A DNA stretch of 41,272 nucleotides from Actinacidiphila oryziradicis (GTDB lineage Bacteria; Actinomycetota; Actinomycetes; Streptomycetales; Streptomycetaceae). Location: contig NZ_SUMC01000067.1 in the NCBI RefSeq assembly GCF_005047355.1, positions 1 through 41,272 on the forward strand. The letters run 5' to 3'. Below are positions 17,174-24,067 of the stretch, in pieces. The position numbers and the translations under genes are program-made. The notes below the pieces were generated by a model. That model was not told where the DNA came from, ran no database searches, and saw only the letters and a program-made list of their open reading frames with translations. How positions within the stretch are numbered: the first letter of the stretch is position 1; every line of letters starts with the position of its first letter.

Positions 17174-18760
17174 ATGCGGACAAACGGTGTGCGGTCGCGC
17201 CAAATACGCCCCGAGCGGATACGGATGCGGATACGGAAGAGGGCGGCGCTGGCGGGCGGCGCCATCGCAGTCGCCACTGCACTGGTGTCCGCGGCTGCTT
17301 TGGGCCTCGCCGACAGCGACACCGCCCGGTCCGTCGGCCACGGCACGGCTGTGGGCGGTGGACCACCGCCCGCATCCCCCGGAGCGACGGGCGGTGGACC
17401 AGCCACGCCCGCAGCCCCCGGAGCGACGGGCGGTGGACCAGCCACGCCCGCAGCCCCCGGAGCCGACAAGAACCTCTTCCCCTTCGGCCCGCCCACCGGG
17501 AACGGCGACTTCCAGGTCCCCGCACCGCCCGAGGCGCCGACGCTGGTGCCCACCATCGGCACCAAGACCACGCAGCGGCTCTACGGCACCGACGCCTTTC
17601 AGAAGGCGGTGTCGGTCACCCAGCACGTGTGGCCTGCCGCGATCCCGGCGAACGCCCCCGGGGAGACCGACAACGTCCCCGACCGGCCGTGGGGCGTGAC
17701 CCTGGTGACCCCCGACGACCCGCTGACCGCCATCACCGCCATCCCGCTCATCCACTTCCCGGACGACGCGCCCATCCTCTACGTCACCAAGACCGGTATC
17801 CCCCAGGTCACCCTCAACGAGCTCAAGCGGCTGGGTGACACAGGCATCGTCCGCAACCGCAACATCGACGCGTTCCTCGTGGGCGCGGCGGCGAATCGCG
17901 GTGTCCGGGCGCAGCTGAAGGCCATCGGCATGACCTTCCAGAGCGTCACCGCGCCGAGCATCCCCGGGCTCGCCAACGCCGTCGACAAGGTGTACGGCGG
18001 CATCCAGAACCCGGACACCGGCGTCCCGCAGATGGGCACCAGCGCCAGCAGTACGGGCGGCGGGATGATGGACGTGATGATCGGGCCCATGGACGGGGAG
18101 GACTGGCAGTACGCCCTGCCCGCCACCCACTTCTCCTCCCACATGCCCGTCGCACTGCAGTGGGTCCACAAGGACAGCATCCCTGACGAGACCGTCGCGG
18201 CGCTTCAGCGCCGCCAGGGCCATGCTCAGATCTACCTGATGGGCGGACCTGAGCAGATTTCCCCTAAGGTGGCCAAGAAGCTGACCGCATACGGTTCCGT
18301 GTCGCGCATCGACAACGACGACGCCGTCGCGTTCAACACCCCGCCGAAGAACACCGTGACGAGCAGCGCTCTTGCGTTCGCCAAGATGTGGGACCCGGCG
18401 GGCGAGATGGGCTGGGGCATCAGGGGGCCGGGCCACGGCTTCACACTCGTCAGGCGGGACGACTGGCAGGGCGCGGTGGCCTCGGCGCCGCTGTCCCACC
18501 TCGGCTTCCACTCCCCGCTGATCCTGACCGACCGCGCGGACAAGCTCCCCCCAGCGGTCGACGCCTACTTGAAGCAGGTGGCACCCAGCTACCTTCAAAC
18601 ACCCGCTGAGGGGCCCTACAACATGACGTACGTCATCGGTGACTGGAAGAACATCACCTGGCCGCTGCAGGCACACGTCGACTACATCTCGGAGATGAGC
18701 AACCGGCAGATCTGGAACAACGCCAACGGCAGCCGCTACAGCGACTCCGGACAGCCCTGA
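17174..18760 (+). CDS. Secreted cell-wall-binding repeat 2-like (CWB2) protein
   Basis: A 528-residue exported protein. A basic N-terminus (RIRMRIRKR) precedes a hydrophobic signal segment (AALAGGAIAVATALVSAAALG). A Gly/Pro/Ala linker (about residues 55-100) contains two exact 13-residue repeats. The body begins TKTTQRLYGTDAFQKAVSVTQHVWP and has VTLVTPDDPLTAITAIPLIHF, PILYVTKTG and IYLMGGPEQIS. These are the R-x-x-G-x-[DS]-R-like, leucine/isoleucine-core and GG motifs of CWB2 repeats, which bind anionic wall polymers in Gram-positives. AGGGAG ten bases upstream supports the ATG at 17174. No catalytic domain is seen. Surface adhesion or wall organisation is inferred. Confidence 0.75.
   Translation: MRTNGVRSRQIRPERIRMRIRKRAALAGGAIAVATALVSAAALGLADSDTARSVGHGTAVGGGPPPASPGATGGGPATPAAPGATGGGPATPAAPGADKNLFPFGPPTGNGDFQVPAPPEAPTLVPTIGTKTTQRLYGTDAFQKAVSVTQHVWPAAIPANAPGETDNVPDRPWGVTLVTPDDPLTAITAIPLIHFPDDAPILYVTKTGIPQVTLNELKRLGDTGIVRNRNIDAFLVGAAANRGVRAQLKAIGMTFQSVTAPSIPGLANAVDKVYGGIQNPDTGVPQMGTSASSTGGGMMDVMIGPMDGEDWQYALPATHFSSHMPVALQWVHKDSIPDETVAALQRRQGHAQIYLMGGPEQISPKVAKKLTAYGSVSRIDNDDAVAFNTPPKNTVTSSALAFAKMWDPAGEMGWGIRGPGHGFTLVRRDDWQGAVASAPLSHLGFHSPLILTDRADKLPPAVDAYLKQVAPSYLQTPAEGPYNMTYVIGDWKNITWPLQAHVDYISEMSNRQIWNNANGSRYSDSGQP
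17381..17458 (+). repeat. Two exact 39-bp tandem repeats in the CWB2-like gene
   Basis: The 39-bp unit at 17381-17419 repeats at 17420-17458 and encodes GATGGGPATPAAP twice. Degenerate flanking copies precede and follow. It forms a flexible Gly/Pro/Ala spacer likely to span the cell wall and prone to copy-number change by slippage. Confidence 0.85.
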
Positions 18761-18840
18761 CCGGCGCCCATCGGCCGACCCAACCTGCCGCGGTCGCACC
18801 GCCCCATGGCCCTACCCCACCATCCGGTGTCTTCCCCAAC

Positions 18841-19020
18841 GGCCGGCGACGGCCGTTGCACGACGCCCGCCACGGTCCTGATGATCCTCGACATCTCGGA
18901 CACCGCCGTGGACAAGGTGATGGGCTGGGAGCCCGGGGAGCGATGCGCCGCCGGTACCAGCACGCGACGGGCCCCGTGTTGGAGAGCATCGCCGACAAGC
19001 TCGGACGCACCCTCTTGTTT
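18841..19020 (+). pseudogene. Tyrosine recombinase (phage-type integrase) C-terminal remnant
   Basis: Alternating frames preserve the C-terminal catalytic region of an actinobacterial tyrosine integrase. LHDARH (box II HxxR) is in one frame, ATVLMILDISDTAVDKVMGW in the next, and MRRRYQHATGPVLESIADKLG, with the nucleophilic Tyr in RYQH, back in the first. At least two small deletions break the frame, and the N-terminal and box I regions are absent. It cannot be functional. It shows that an integrative element once occupied this area, matching the tRNA scar 5.5 kb away, though the two need not belong to the same element. Confidence 0.8.
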
Positions 19021-19389
19021 GGTCAGGGTCCCGCCCGCCAGCGTGCTGCTTCGACGGCGGCGGGGAGGACTCCACTGATCAATGCGGCGGCGATTTGGAT
19101 GCGATGTGTGCGGGACAAGGGCCGAAGTCGTCCGGGTGGTCGGTGTGTGCGTCGTTTGCGGAACGCGTCGGGGTTCCTCCACAGGTGCGGGCATGGCGGT
19201 GCCCCGCGGCCGAGCGGGCGGCCGCAGGGCACCGGGAGGGGTGGACAGAGTTAGCGGTGGCAGAGGAGCTCTTGGCGATATTTCTCGCGGACCGCTTCGA
19301 GGTAGCCCTGGGAAACGCCGTGAGGACCGTCCTGACTGCCCGGCGGGGACGAGCCGCCTGAACGCCGGCAACCGCCCTGCGGCTTGGAC

Positions 19390-19460
19390 AGCTCGAAGGC
19401 CGGTGACAGTGCGAACCGGCTGTGTAGCAGGCCGTCGGTGGTGACCTCCAGACGCAGCAT
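19390..19460 (-). pseudogene. Possible 5' end of a truncated regulator gene
   Basis: From an ATG at 19460 the minus strand reads MLRLEVTTDGLLHSRFALSP, then AFEL. This opening is like those of Streptomyces winged-helix (ArsR-like) regulators that start MLRxxFTxxDLxRxRFAxSP. After about 24 residues similarity is lost (SKPQGGCRRSGG), and no helix-turn-helix follows. It is probably a truncated gene; the call rests on a short segment. Confidence 0.3.
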
Positions 19461-19805
19461 GGCCTCAGGTTACGTCCTGGGACGAATTACTCGCCGGACA
19501 CCGCAGCCATGGCCAGCCCGGCGACGGGCCGACCCGCTGATCCACCTACGAGCCCCGGCCGCTGATCACGCGGTCGGGGCTCACCCACGTCCGCCGGACG
19601 GCCTACCGTGCCTTCCTCCAAGATGCCGGAGACTGCGAAGCGTGCCAGGCTTGAATGGGCGCTGCGGGGACGTCGATGCCCTCAGCCCCCACAGGCCGCC
19701 CGCCGAGCCCGCTCCCTCCCACGCCGGGCATTGCGGCGGGCCGCACGGCCCCGGCCGCTTGGTCGGCCGATTACAGCGGTCGGGGCTCATGTCCGGGGAA
19801 GGGAA

Positions 19806-19822
19806 CGTCATTACTAATGACG
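19806..19822. promoter_or_regulatory. Perfect 17-bp palindrome
   Basis: CGTCATTA-C-TAATGACG is perfectly symmetric and AT-rich against a GC-rich background, as expected for a dimeric repressor operator (MarR/GntR/phage-type). It is not close to a well-supported start codon, so its target gene may have been lost with the integrated element. Confidence 0.45.
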
Positions 19823-20067
19823 GTGGGCTTACGGGGTCGCGTAAGCAGGTCCGAAAGGGGGCGCACCAGTGCGTACCCCCTGGCGGCTGAGGAGGGCGTG
19901 CGTTCAACGCAGACCCTTCTTCGGTGGTCGCCGGAAAAGCCTGGTCAGACCGCCCGAAGGATGCTTGTCGACCGCCCCGTAGCCGTAACCAGTCCGGCGA
20001 GGTCACCCGGCCAAGTCGGTGAGGCAGTCGCAGCCGCATTCGTCGTCCGAAACCGGGCGGCGCCGGG

Positions 20068-20394
20068 CTACGGCTGCCAGGTCTCCGTGCACGCCAGGCA
20101 CCGCACTTGCAGCCCCCACGCCGCCCTGGCCGCCTCCGCGGCCTCCGTGCGCTTCCACATGCCCGCGCCCCACAGTCCGCCCGCCAGCAGCACGCCCAGG
20201 CCGGCCAGGACCGCACCCGACGCCACCGCAGCGATCCCAACGACCGCCACGCCGACCGCCCACGCGAACTGCGACTCAGCCGCCGCCGGCTGCGCCAGGG
20301 ACTTCTTCAGCGGCGAGTCCGACGGCAGGCTCTGCCAATACGCCGACAGCAGCTGGATGTTCGTGGACCCGCACCTGTCGCTTCGGCATTTCAT
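20068..20394 (-). CDS. Small membrane protein with zinc-ribbon-like ends
   Basis: A 108-residue protein. The N-terminus has CRSDRCGSTN and the C-terminus CLACTETWQP, so two cysteine pairs could form one zinc site when the ends meet. Between them two hydrophobic segments (AWAVGVAVVGIAAVASGAVLA, split by a short turn, and GVLLAGGLWGAG) suggest a helical hairpin in the membrane. The ATG at 20394 is preceded by GAGGGGG at 6-nt spacing. It lies in the same orientation as two other small genes (20527-21049), a grouping typical of integrative-element cargo. No function is known to me. Confidence 0.7.
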   Translation of the reverse strand: MKCRSDRCGSTNIQLLSAYWQSLPSDSPLKKSLAQPAAAESQFAWAVGVAVVGIAAVASGAVLAGLGVLLAGGLWGAGMWKRTEAAEAARAAWGLQVRCLACTETWQP

Positions 20395-20526
20395 GGCGAC
20401 CCCCTCTGTCGACAGCAGTGGGCGACATGCTGACGATCCGGGCGTCTTGGTCACAACGCGGACGGCGGAGGTGTGAGCGGCGTCACCGCGGCGGCGTCAC
20501 GTGGGCCACGGGAGGCGCAGGAGTTG

Positions 20527-20760
20527 CTACCGGCCGGCCCGGCGCTTCACCACCGTCGCAGCGACCAGCAGGCCCGTCATGCCGACCAGCCACGAACAGC
20601 CCTCCCCGGCGGCCGGGGACTCGACTTCGATGAGGGTCTCGAGATGGCCGATCGCGGTGAGGGCGACCAGCGGGCGCTCGGCCGCCAACTGGTGGACGAG
20701 GCGGTCGAGGGGGGTGCGGCGAGGTGCTGCCATCCGGCGCATCCGAACCTCGGCCGGCAT
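20527..20760 (-). CDS. Small hypothetical protein with C-terminal hydrophobic segment
   Basis: A 77-residue protein beginning MPAEVRMRRMAAPRRTPLDRL, with a helical middle (HQLAAERPLVALTAIGHLETL) and a hydrophobic end (WLVGMTGLLVAATVV) before basic KRRAGR. It resembles a tail-anchored or single-pass protein. Its ATG overlaps the stop of the upstream zinc-finger-like gene (TGATG), so the two are translationally coupled. I do not recognise the family. Confidence 0.6.
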   Translation of the reverse strand: MPAEVRMRRMAAPRRTPLDRLVHQLAAERPLVALTAIGHLETLIEVESPAAGEGCSWLVGMTGLLVAATVVKRRAGR

Positions 20761-21049
20761 CACGCGTCACCCTTTCGCCGCGGGCCCTTGACGGCCAGCG
20801 CCATCCGGAGCAGCTGCTCGACCTGCTCGAAGTGGGCGCGACGCGCCCCGGTGGCCTGCGGCAGCTGCTTGGCGATCCGGTCGGCCTTGGTGCGCCGCCT
20901 CTCCTGCCGGTTGGACCATGCGCGGCGGCACGGGGGACTGCACAGCCGCGGCAGCGGTCCCCGGGCAGGCCGCTCGAACTCCCGGGAGCAGTAGCCGCAC
21001 CGTCCGGAGGCGTCCGGGCTCCCATCGGGCTCCCCAGCTATCCCTCCTG
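20760..21049 (-). pseudogene. Zinc-finger-like small protein lacking a start codon
   Basis: The minus strand encodes a clear small protein tail: RCGYCSREFERPARGPLPRL, then CSPPCRRAW, a basic helix NRQERRRTKADRIAKQLPQA and a C-terminal helix ending KGPRRKGDA. The CxxC...CxxxC pattern suggests a zinc finger. The frame is open only back to a TGA at 21053-21051 and contains no ATG, GTG, TTG or CTG before the first Cys. An ATG with a plausible ribosome site lies at 21026 in another frame. A frameshift near 21000-21025 or an unusual start would explain this. The TGATG coupling to the next gene implies it was once translated. Confidence 0.5.
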
Positions 21050-21080
21050 CCGATCACTACCACCTGGTCCGCATGAGTCC

Positions 21081-21108
21081 GCCCGGAGCCCCCAACGGGG
21101 CTCCGGGC
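21081..21108. terminator. Strong terminator hairpin
   Basis: A perfect 12-bp stem (GCCCGGAGCCCC/GGGGCTCCGGGC) with a 4-nt loop between the ADP-ribosylglycohydrolase gene and the small zinc-finger-like gene. It probably ends minus-strand transcription from the former, about 215 nt past its stop. Confidence 0.65.
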
Positions 21109-21323
21109 TTCCAGCCTGGTTCGGCGCCGCCAGGAGCGGCATGAGACTCAACCCGACCGAAGCTACGACTCGGTCGGCGGTCTCTCCCAGAACCGCGCTC
21201 AAGCGAAAGAGCATGACCGCCATAAATGCGCCACCCTGTGCGGATGGCGGCCCGGCGGTCTTCTCGGAGGAGGAGCTCCCCGGCAACGCCGAGCCTGCGC
21301 TAGGGCAGGCGCCCGGGGAAGGC

Positions 21324-22235
21324 TCACTCCGACACGAGCGGGGACAGCGGTTCGCGGGCGGCGTGCCAGGCCGGGGGAAGGGCGGCGACGCCCGTGCGGG
21401 CGGCGATCACCCCGCCCGCGATGGCGCAGGTGGTGTCGATGTCGCCGCGCCCGGCGACCGTGAACCACAGGCCCTCGTGCAGGTCGTCAAGGTGGCTCGC
21501 CGCGCACCACAGGGCGTACGGGACGGTGTCGGGCCCGGACATCCGGTAGCCGGAGCCCAGGACCTCCGCGGCGTGCCGGACCGAGGTGCGCTCCGGCATC
21601 CGGGCCGCGACCCGCACTCCCGACCGGACGTCGCTGTCGGGGAGGCGTTCGGCGACGGCGTGGAGGAAGTCCGGGCGAGCCGGAGCGGGCTCGCCCCGGC
21701 CGCGTGTTGCCATGGCGGCGGCGAGGGCGACTGCCACCGCCGCGGCCACCGCCTCCGGGTGGTGATGTGAGACAACGCCCTGGCGGGCGGCCTGCTCGGC
21801 GGCCGCGTCGAGGTCGGCGGCGTGCCAGGCGCCCAGCGGCGCGGCGCGCATGGCTGCGCCGTTCCCCCAGGAGCCCTGGCCACCGAACTGCCCGGCGACC
21901 ACCTCCCGCCAGGGCTCGCCCGCGCCGATCCGGCGGAGCACGTCGTGCATCGAGGCTCCGTAGCCGCGGTGCGTGTCGCCGGCGTAGGCGGCCGCGAAGC
22001 GCCCGGCGAGGCGGTCCTGGTCGACGGCGCCACCACCCACGGCAAGTTCCTGGACGAGGACGAGCGCCTGGGCGGTGTCGTCACTCCACCGCCACAGCGG
22101 TTCCGCGGGCAGAGTCCGCGCCTCCAGGGCCGCCGGGCCGTCCCGGCGCAGGATGCCGAACCAACAGTCGCCGAAGGCGTCCCCGAAGGCGAGTCCGTGC
22201 AACGAGTCCAGCACAGCGGCAGGTATGGTGATCAT
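21324..22235 (-). CDS. ADP-ribosylglycohydrolase family protein
   Basis: A 303-residue all-helical hydrolase of the DraG/ADP-ribosylglycohydrolase family, which removes ADP-ribose from proteins or small molecules using two divalent metals. The N-terminal LHGLAFGDAFGD opens the fold. WSDDTAQAL (about residue 50) supplies the first metal ligands, and GRGDIDTTCAIAGGVIAA near the C-terminus supplies the DxDT pair. FGGQGSWGNGAAMRAAPLGAW is the conserved central loop. The ATG at 22235 gives the standard N-terminus. The specific target cannot be inferred. Location among small mobile-type genes suggests a possible role against ADP-ribosylating toxins. Confidence 0.9.
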   Translation of the reverse strand: MITIPAAVLDSLHGLAFGDAFGDCWFGILRRDGPAALEARTLPAEPLWRWSDDTAQALVLVQELAVGGGAVDQDRLAGRFAAAYAGDTHRGYGASMHDVLRRIGAGEPWREVVAGQFGGQGSWGNGAAMRAAPLGAWHAADLDAAAEQAARQGVVSHHHPEAVAAAVAVALAAAMATRGRGEPAPARPDFLHAVAERLPDSDVRSGVRVAARMPERTSVRHAAEVLGSGYRMSGPDTVPYALWCAASHLDDLHEGLWFTVAGRGDIDTTCAIAGGVIAARTGVAALPPAWHAAREPLSPLVSE

Positions 22236-22302
22236 CGTGGCAGTTTCGCAGCGCAGTGGCGCCCCCCGCACCCCGGTTTCGGTGCGGGCATGCTCGGTGG
22301 CT

Positions 22303-22494
22303 TGATCGACGGCGTCCGCGGCTCGGCCTTGCCGTAGGCATGGCGGACCTGTCCAGTTCCGCCCCTGCAATGGCTGGGGTTGCCCGCGAGACTTCCACCC
22401 CGAAGGTCCCGGCAGCACCGGCGACATGTGCCTGCGCGCCCTCGCCGCCGACGTCCCCGTCTGGCTGGTCCCCACCGCCGGCCTGCCTATCTGA
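22303..22494 (+). pseudogene. C-terminal fragment of an unidentified small protein
   Basis: The plus strand reads GGPVQFRPCNGWGCPRDFHP and MCLRALAADVPVWLVPTAGL, ending at a TGA 33 bases before the YciO-like gene. Regular cysteines and codon bias suggest real coding sequence, but the frame starts at a stop without any start codon. It could be a 5'-truncated gene or carry a frameshift. I do not recognise the family. Confidence 0.35.
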
Positions 22495-22526
22495 GCGCGG
22501 GTGTCCTGATCACGTAGGGTCGGCGG

Positions 22527-23147
22527 ATGGCGAAGTATTTCGACGTGCACCCCGAGAATCCTCAGCAGCGCAGCATCAGCAATGTGGTTGACCTAATCCG
22601 CTCCGGCGCGCTCGTCGCCTATCCGACGGACTCCTGTTTCGCACTGGGATGCCAGCTGGGCAATCGTGACGGCATCGGCCGGATCCGTTCGATCCGGAAC
22701 CTCGACGATCGTCACCACTTCACCCTTGTGTGCCAGAATTTTGCGCAGTTGAGTCAGTTCGTGCACGTCGACAACGACGTGTTCCGCGCGATCAAGGCAG
22801 CAACGCCCGGCAGCTACACCTTCATCCTCCCTGCGACGAAGGAGGTGCCGCGCCAGCTGCTGCACCCGAAGAAGAAAACAGTCGGAGTCCGCATTCCGGA
22901 CCATGTCGTTGCTCAGGCATTGCTCGCCAACCTCGGTGAGCCACTACTTTCCAGCACGCTGCTCCTACCCGGCGAGGACGAGCCGATGACGCAGGGCTGG
23001 GAGATCAAGGAACGGCTCGATCACGTGGTGGATGCCGTGGTCGACTCGGGTGACTGCGGCACCGAGCCAACCACGGTCATCGACTTCTCCAGCGGCGAAG
23101 CCGAGATCGTACGTCGAGGGGCAGGTGACACCGCGCGCTTCGAATAG
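22527..23147 (+). CDS. yciO: YciO/Sua5-family protein (threonylcarbamoyladenylate synthase-like)
   Basis: A 206-residue protein, the same length as Escherichia coli YciO and closely similar in layout: KYFDVHPENPQQRSISN at the start, VAYPTDSCFALGCQLGN, then GSYTFILPATKEVPRQLL, HPKKKTVGVRIPDH and PTTVIDFSS near the end. The family folds like Sua5/TsaC, which makes threonylcarbamoyl-AMP for the t6A37 modification of tRNA. YciO itself is related, but its in vivo role is less certain. It stands alone, followed by about 400 bases without a gene. It may be an accessory copy beside a housekeeping Sua5 elsewhere. Confidence 0.88.
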   Translation: MAKYFDVHPENPQQRSISNVVDLIRSGALVAYPTDSCFALGCQLGNRDGIGRIRSIRNLDDRHHFTLVCQNFAQLSQFVHVDNDVFRAIKAATPGSYTFILPATKEVPRQLLHPKKKTVGVRIPDHVVAQALLANLGEPLLSSTLLLPGEDEPMTQGWEIKERLDHVVDAVVDSGDCGTEPTTVIDFSSGEAEIVRRGAGDTARFE

Positions 23148-23543
23148 CCACGCCGATGGCATCACCACGTGACGGCCACAGGCCGCTGGCGCACGGGTTC
23201 TTGCCGGGTCTCGGAAGTCCGGGGGAAGACGCGCTGCCTGCCCTCCCGGAGGTAGTGCCGTTGCTGGCCGATGCCCGCAGCTCGCTCTTTGCCGTCGGGC
23301 TGAGTCCGGCCGCTGCGGGCACGACGGTCTCCGGCAGGCGCCACGGACTGGCTGGCCGGTGGCGACTGCGGGTGCTCAGGCGATGAACACCCCGGCACAG
23401 CAGCACGCAGGACACGGGGCTCGATCTGCAAGCGAAGTGGCATACCTCGACACCAGGCGTCCGCAGACGGCGGGCGCACCGCGGCCGATCACCGATCGCC
23501 AGGAAACCGGATGAAGCGGCCAGGATCCTGGTAACCACCGTTT
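23148..23543. other. Gene-free stretch with one dispersed repeat copy
   Basis: About 400 bases. A 76-codon plus-strand frame starts at 23156 without a ribosome site and has no recognisable features. The interval contains copy A of a roughly 36-bp imperfect repeat (23395-23431). Nothing else is supported. Confidence 0.45.
23395..23431 (+). repeat. Dispersed imperfect repeat, copy A
   Basis: GGCACAGCAGC and TCGATCTGCAAG, 12 bases apart or so, occur in the same order and orientation at 28066-28101. The blocks between differ by small gaps. Both copies precede or follow genes rather than lie in them. Could be remnants of the same element. Confidence 0.4.
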
Positions 23544-23951
23544 TCAGTGATCTTCCAGGGCTTCGCGCGGTGGGGGCAGCCGGCCAATGGGCGCGACAAC
23601 TGTCCGCGTTCGCGGACACGCCCACACTGCCGTGTCGCCGTCGACAGTAGCAGCCAGCGGATGTGAATCCGGGTGGGCTGGACACTCGGGCCACACCGCG
23701 GGCGAGCCCTCTTCCCACAGTGCTTCGACGGCCCACTCCTGGACCCGGTCTGCGAGCTCGACAATTTGTTCAGAGGCATTGAGGCCGCTCGGCGTCCAGA
23801 GGTTGAGCCCGCTGCCGCCGGGTGTATATAGCATGACGACGGGTTCTTCCTCTCCGGCGACATCGTCCTCGCGGACATGGGGACGGACGGCACAGTGTGA
23901 GTGGAGGTCCTGCAACACGGTCTCCAGAGCTGTGGAGAGTTCCTTGTTCAC
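23544..23951 (-). CDS. Hypothetical protein
   Basis: A 135-residue protein of unknown function. From a GTG at 23951 it reads VNKELSTALETVLQDLHSHC, then an acidic stretch (HVREDDVAGEEEP), a beta-rich centre (VVMLYTPGGSGLNLW), a helix (ASEQIVELADRVQEWAVEAL) and a C-terminal part with CPAHP...CPRTRT that could bind metal or carry a disulphide. The start is uncertain because no good Shine-Dalgarno is visible, and upstream in-frame GTC/TTG codons leave alternatives. It lies 117 nt downstream of the STAND-WD40 gene on the same strand and may be in its transcript. Confidence 0.6.
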   Translation of the reverse strand: MNKELSTALETVLQDLHSHCAVRPHVREDDVAGEEEPVVMLYTPGGSGLNLWTPSGLNASEQIVELADRVQEWAVEALWEEGSPAVWPECPAHPDSHPLAATVDGDTAVWACPRTRTVVAPIGRLPPPREALEDH

Positions 23952-24067
23952 CTGGTGATTATGGTTCGCTCCCAAGACCGTCGCTACTGTGACCCACCAC
24001 CTGCCCCAGCACGGCACGGGCGCCCTGCCCGCCCGCGGCTCCGGCGTTTCCCGGGCTGGGCCCGGTC

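Larger units (their letters stand above)
18761..20067. other. Gene-poor, decayed mobile-element region
   Basis: About 1.3 kb in which only fragments are supported: the integrase remnant (18841-19020), a possible truncated regulator start (about 19390-19460, minus) and the palindrome at 19806-19822. A plus-strand stretch near 19545-19650 reads as a short protein tail (LITRSGLTHVRRTAYRAF, ending at a TGA) without a start. The rest has no convincing coding sequence. Confidence 0.5.

Noticed and set aside
16574..18799. A 741-codon minus-strand frame
   Set aside because: Antisense to the CWB2-like gene, which has a signal peptide, ribosome site and conserved motifs.
21038..21286. An 82-codon minus-strand frame (MAVMLFRLSAVLGETADRVV)
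   Set aside because: It runs through the strong hairpin at 21081-21108 and lacks a ribosome site.
23156..23386. A 76-codon plus-strand frame after yciO
   Set aside because: No ribosome site and no features; equally open frames exist on the other strand.
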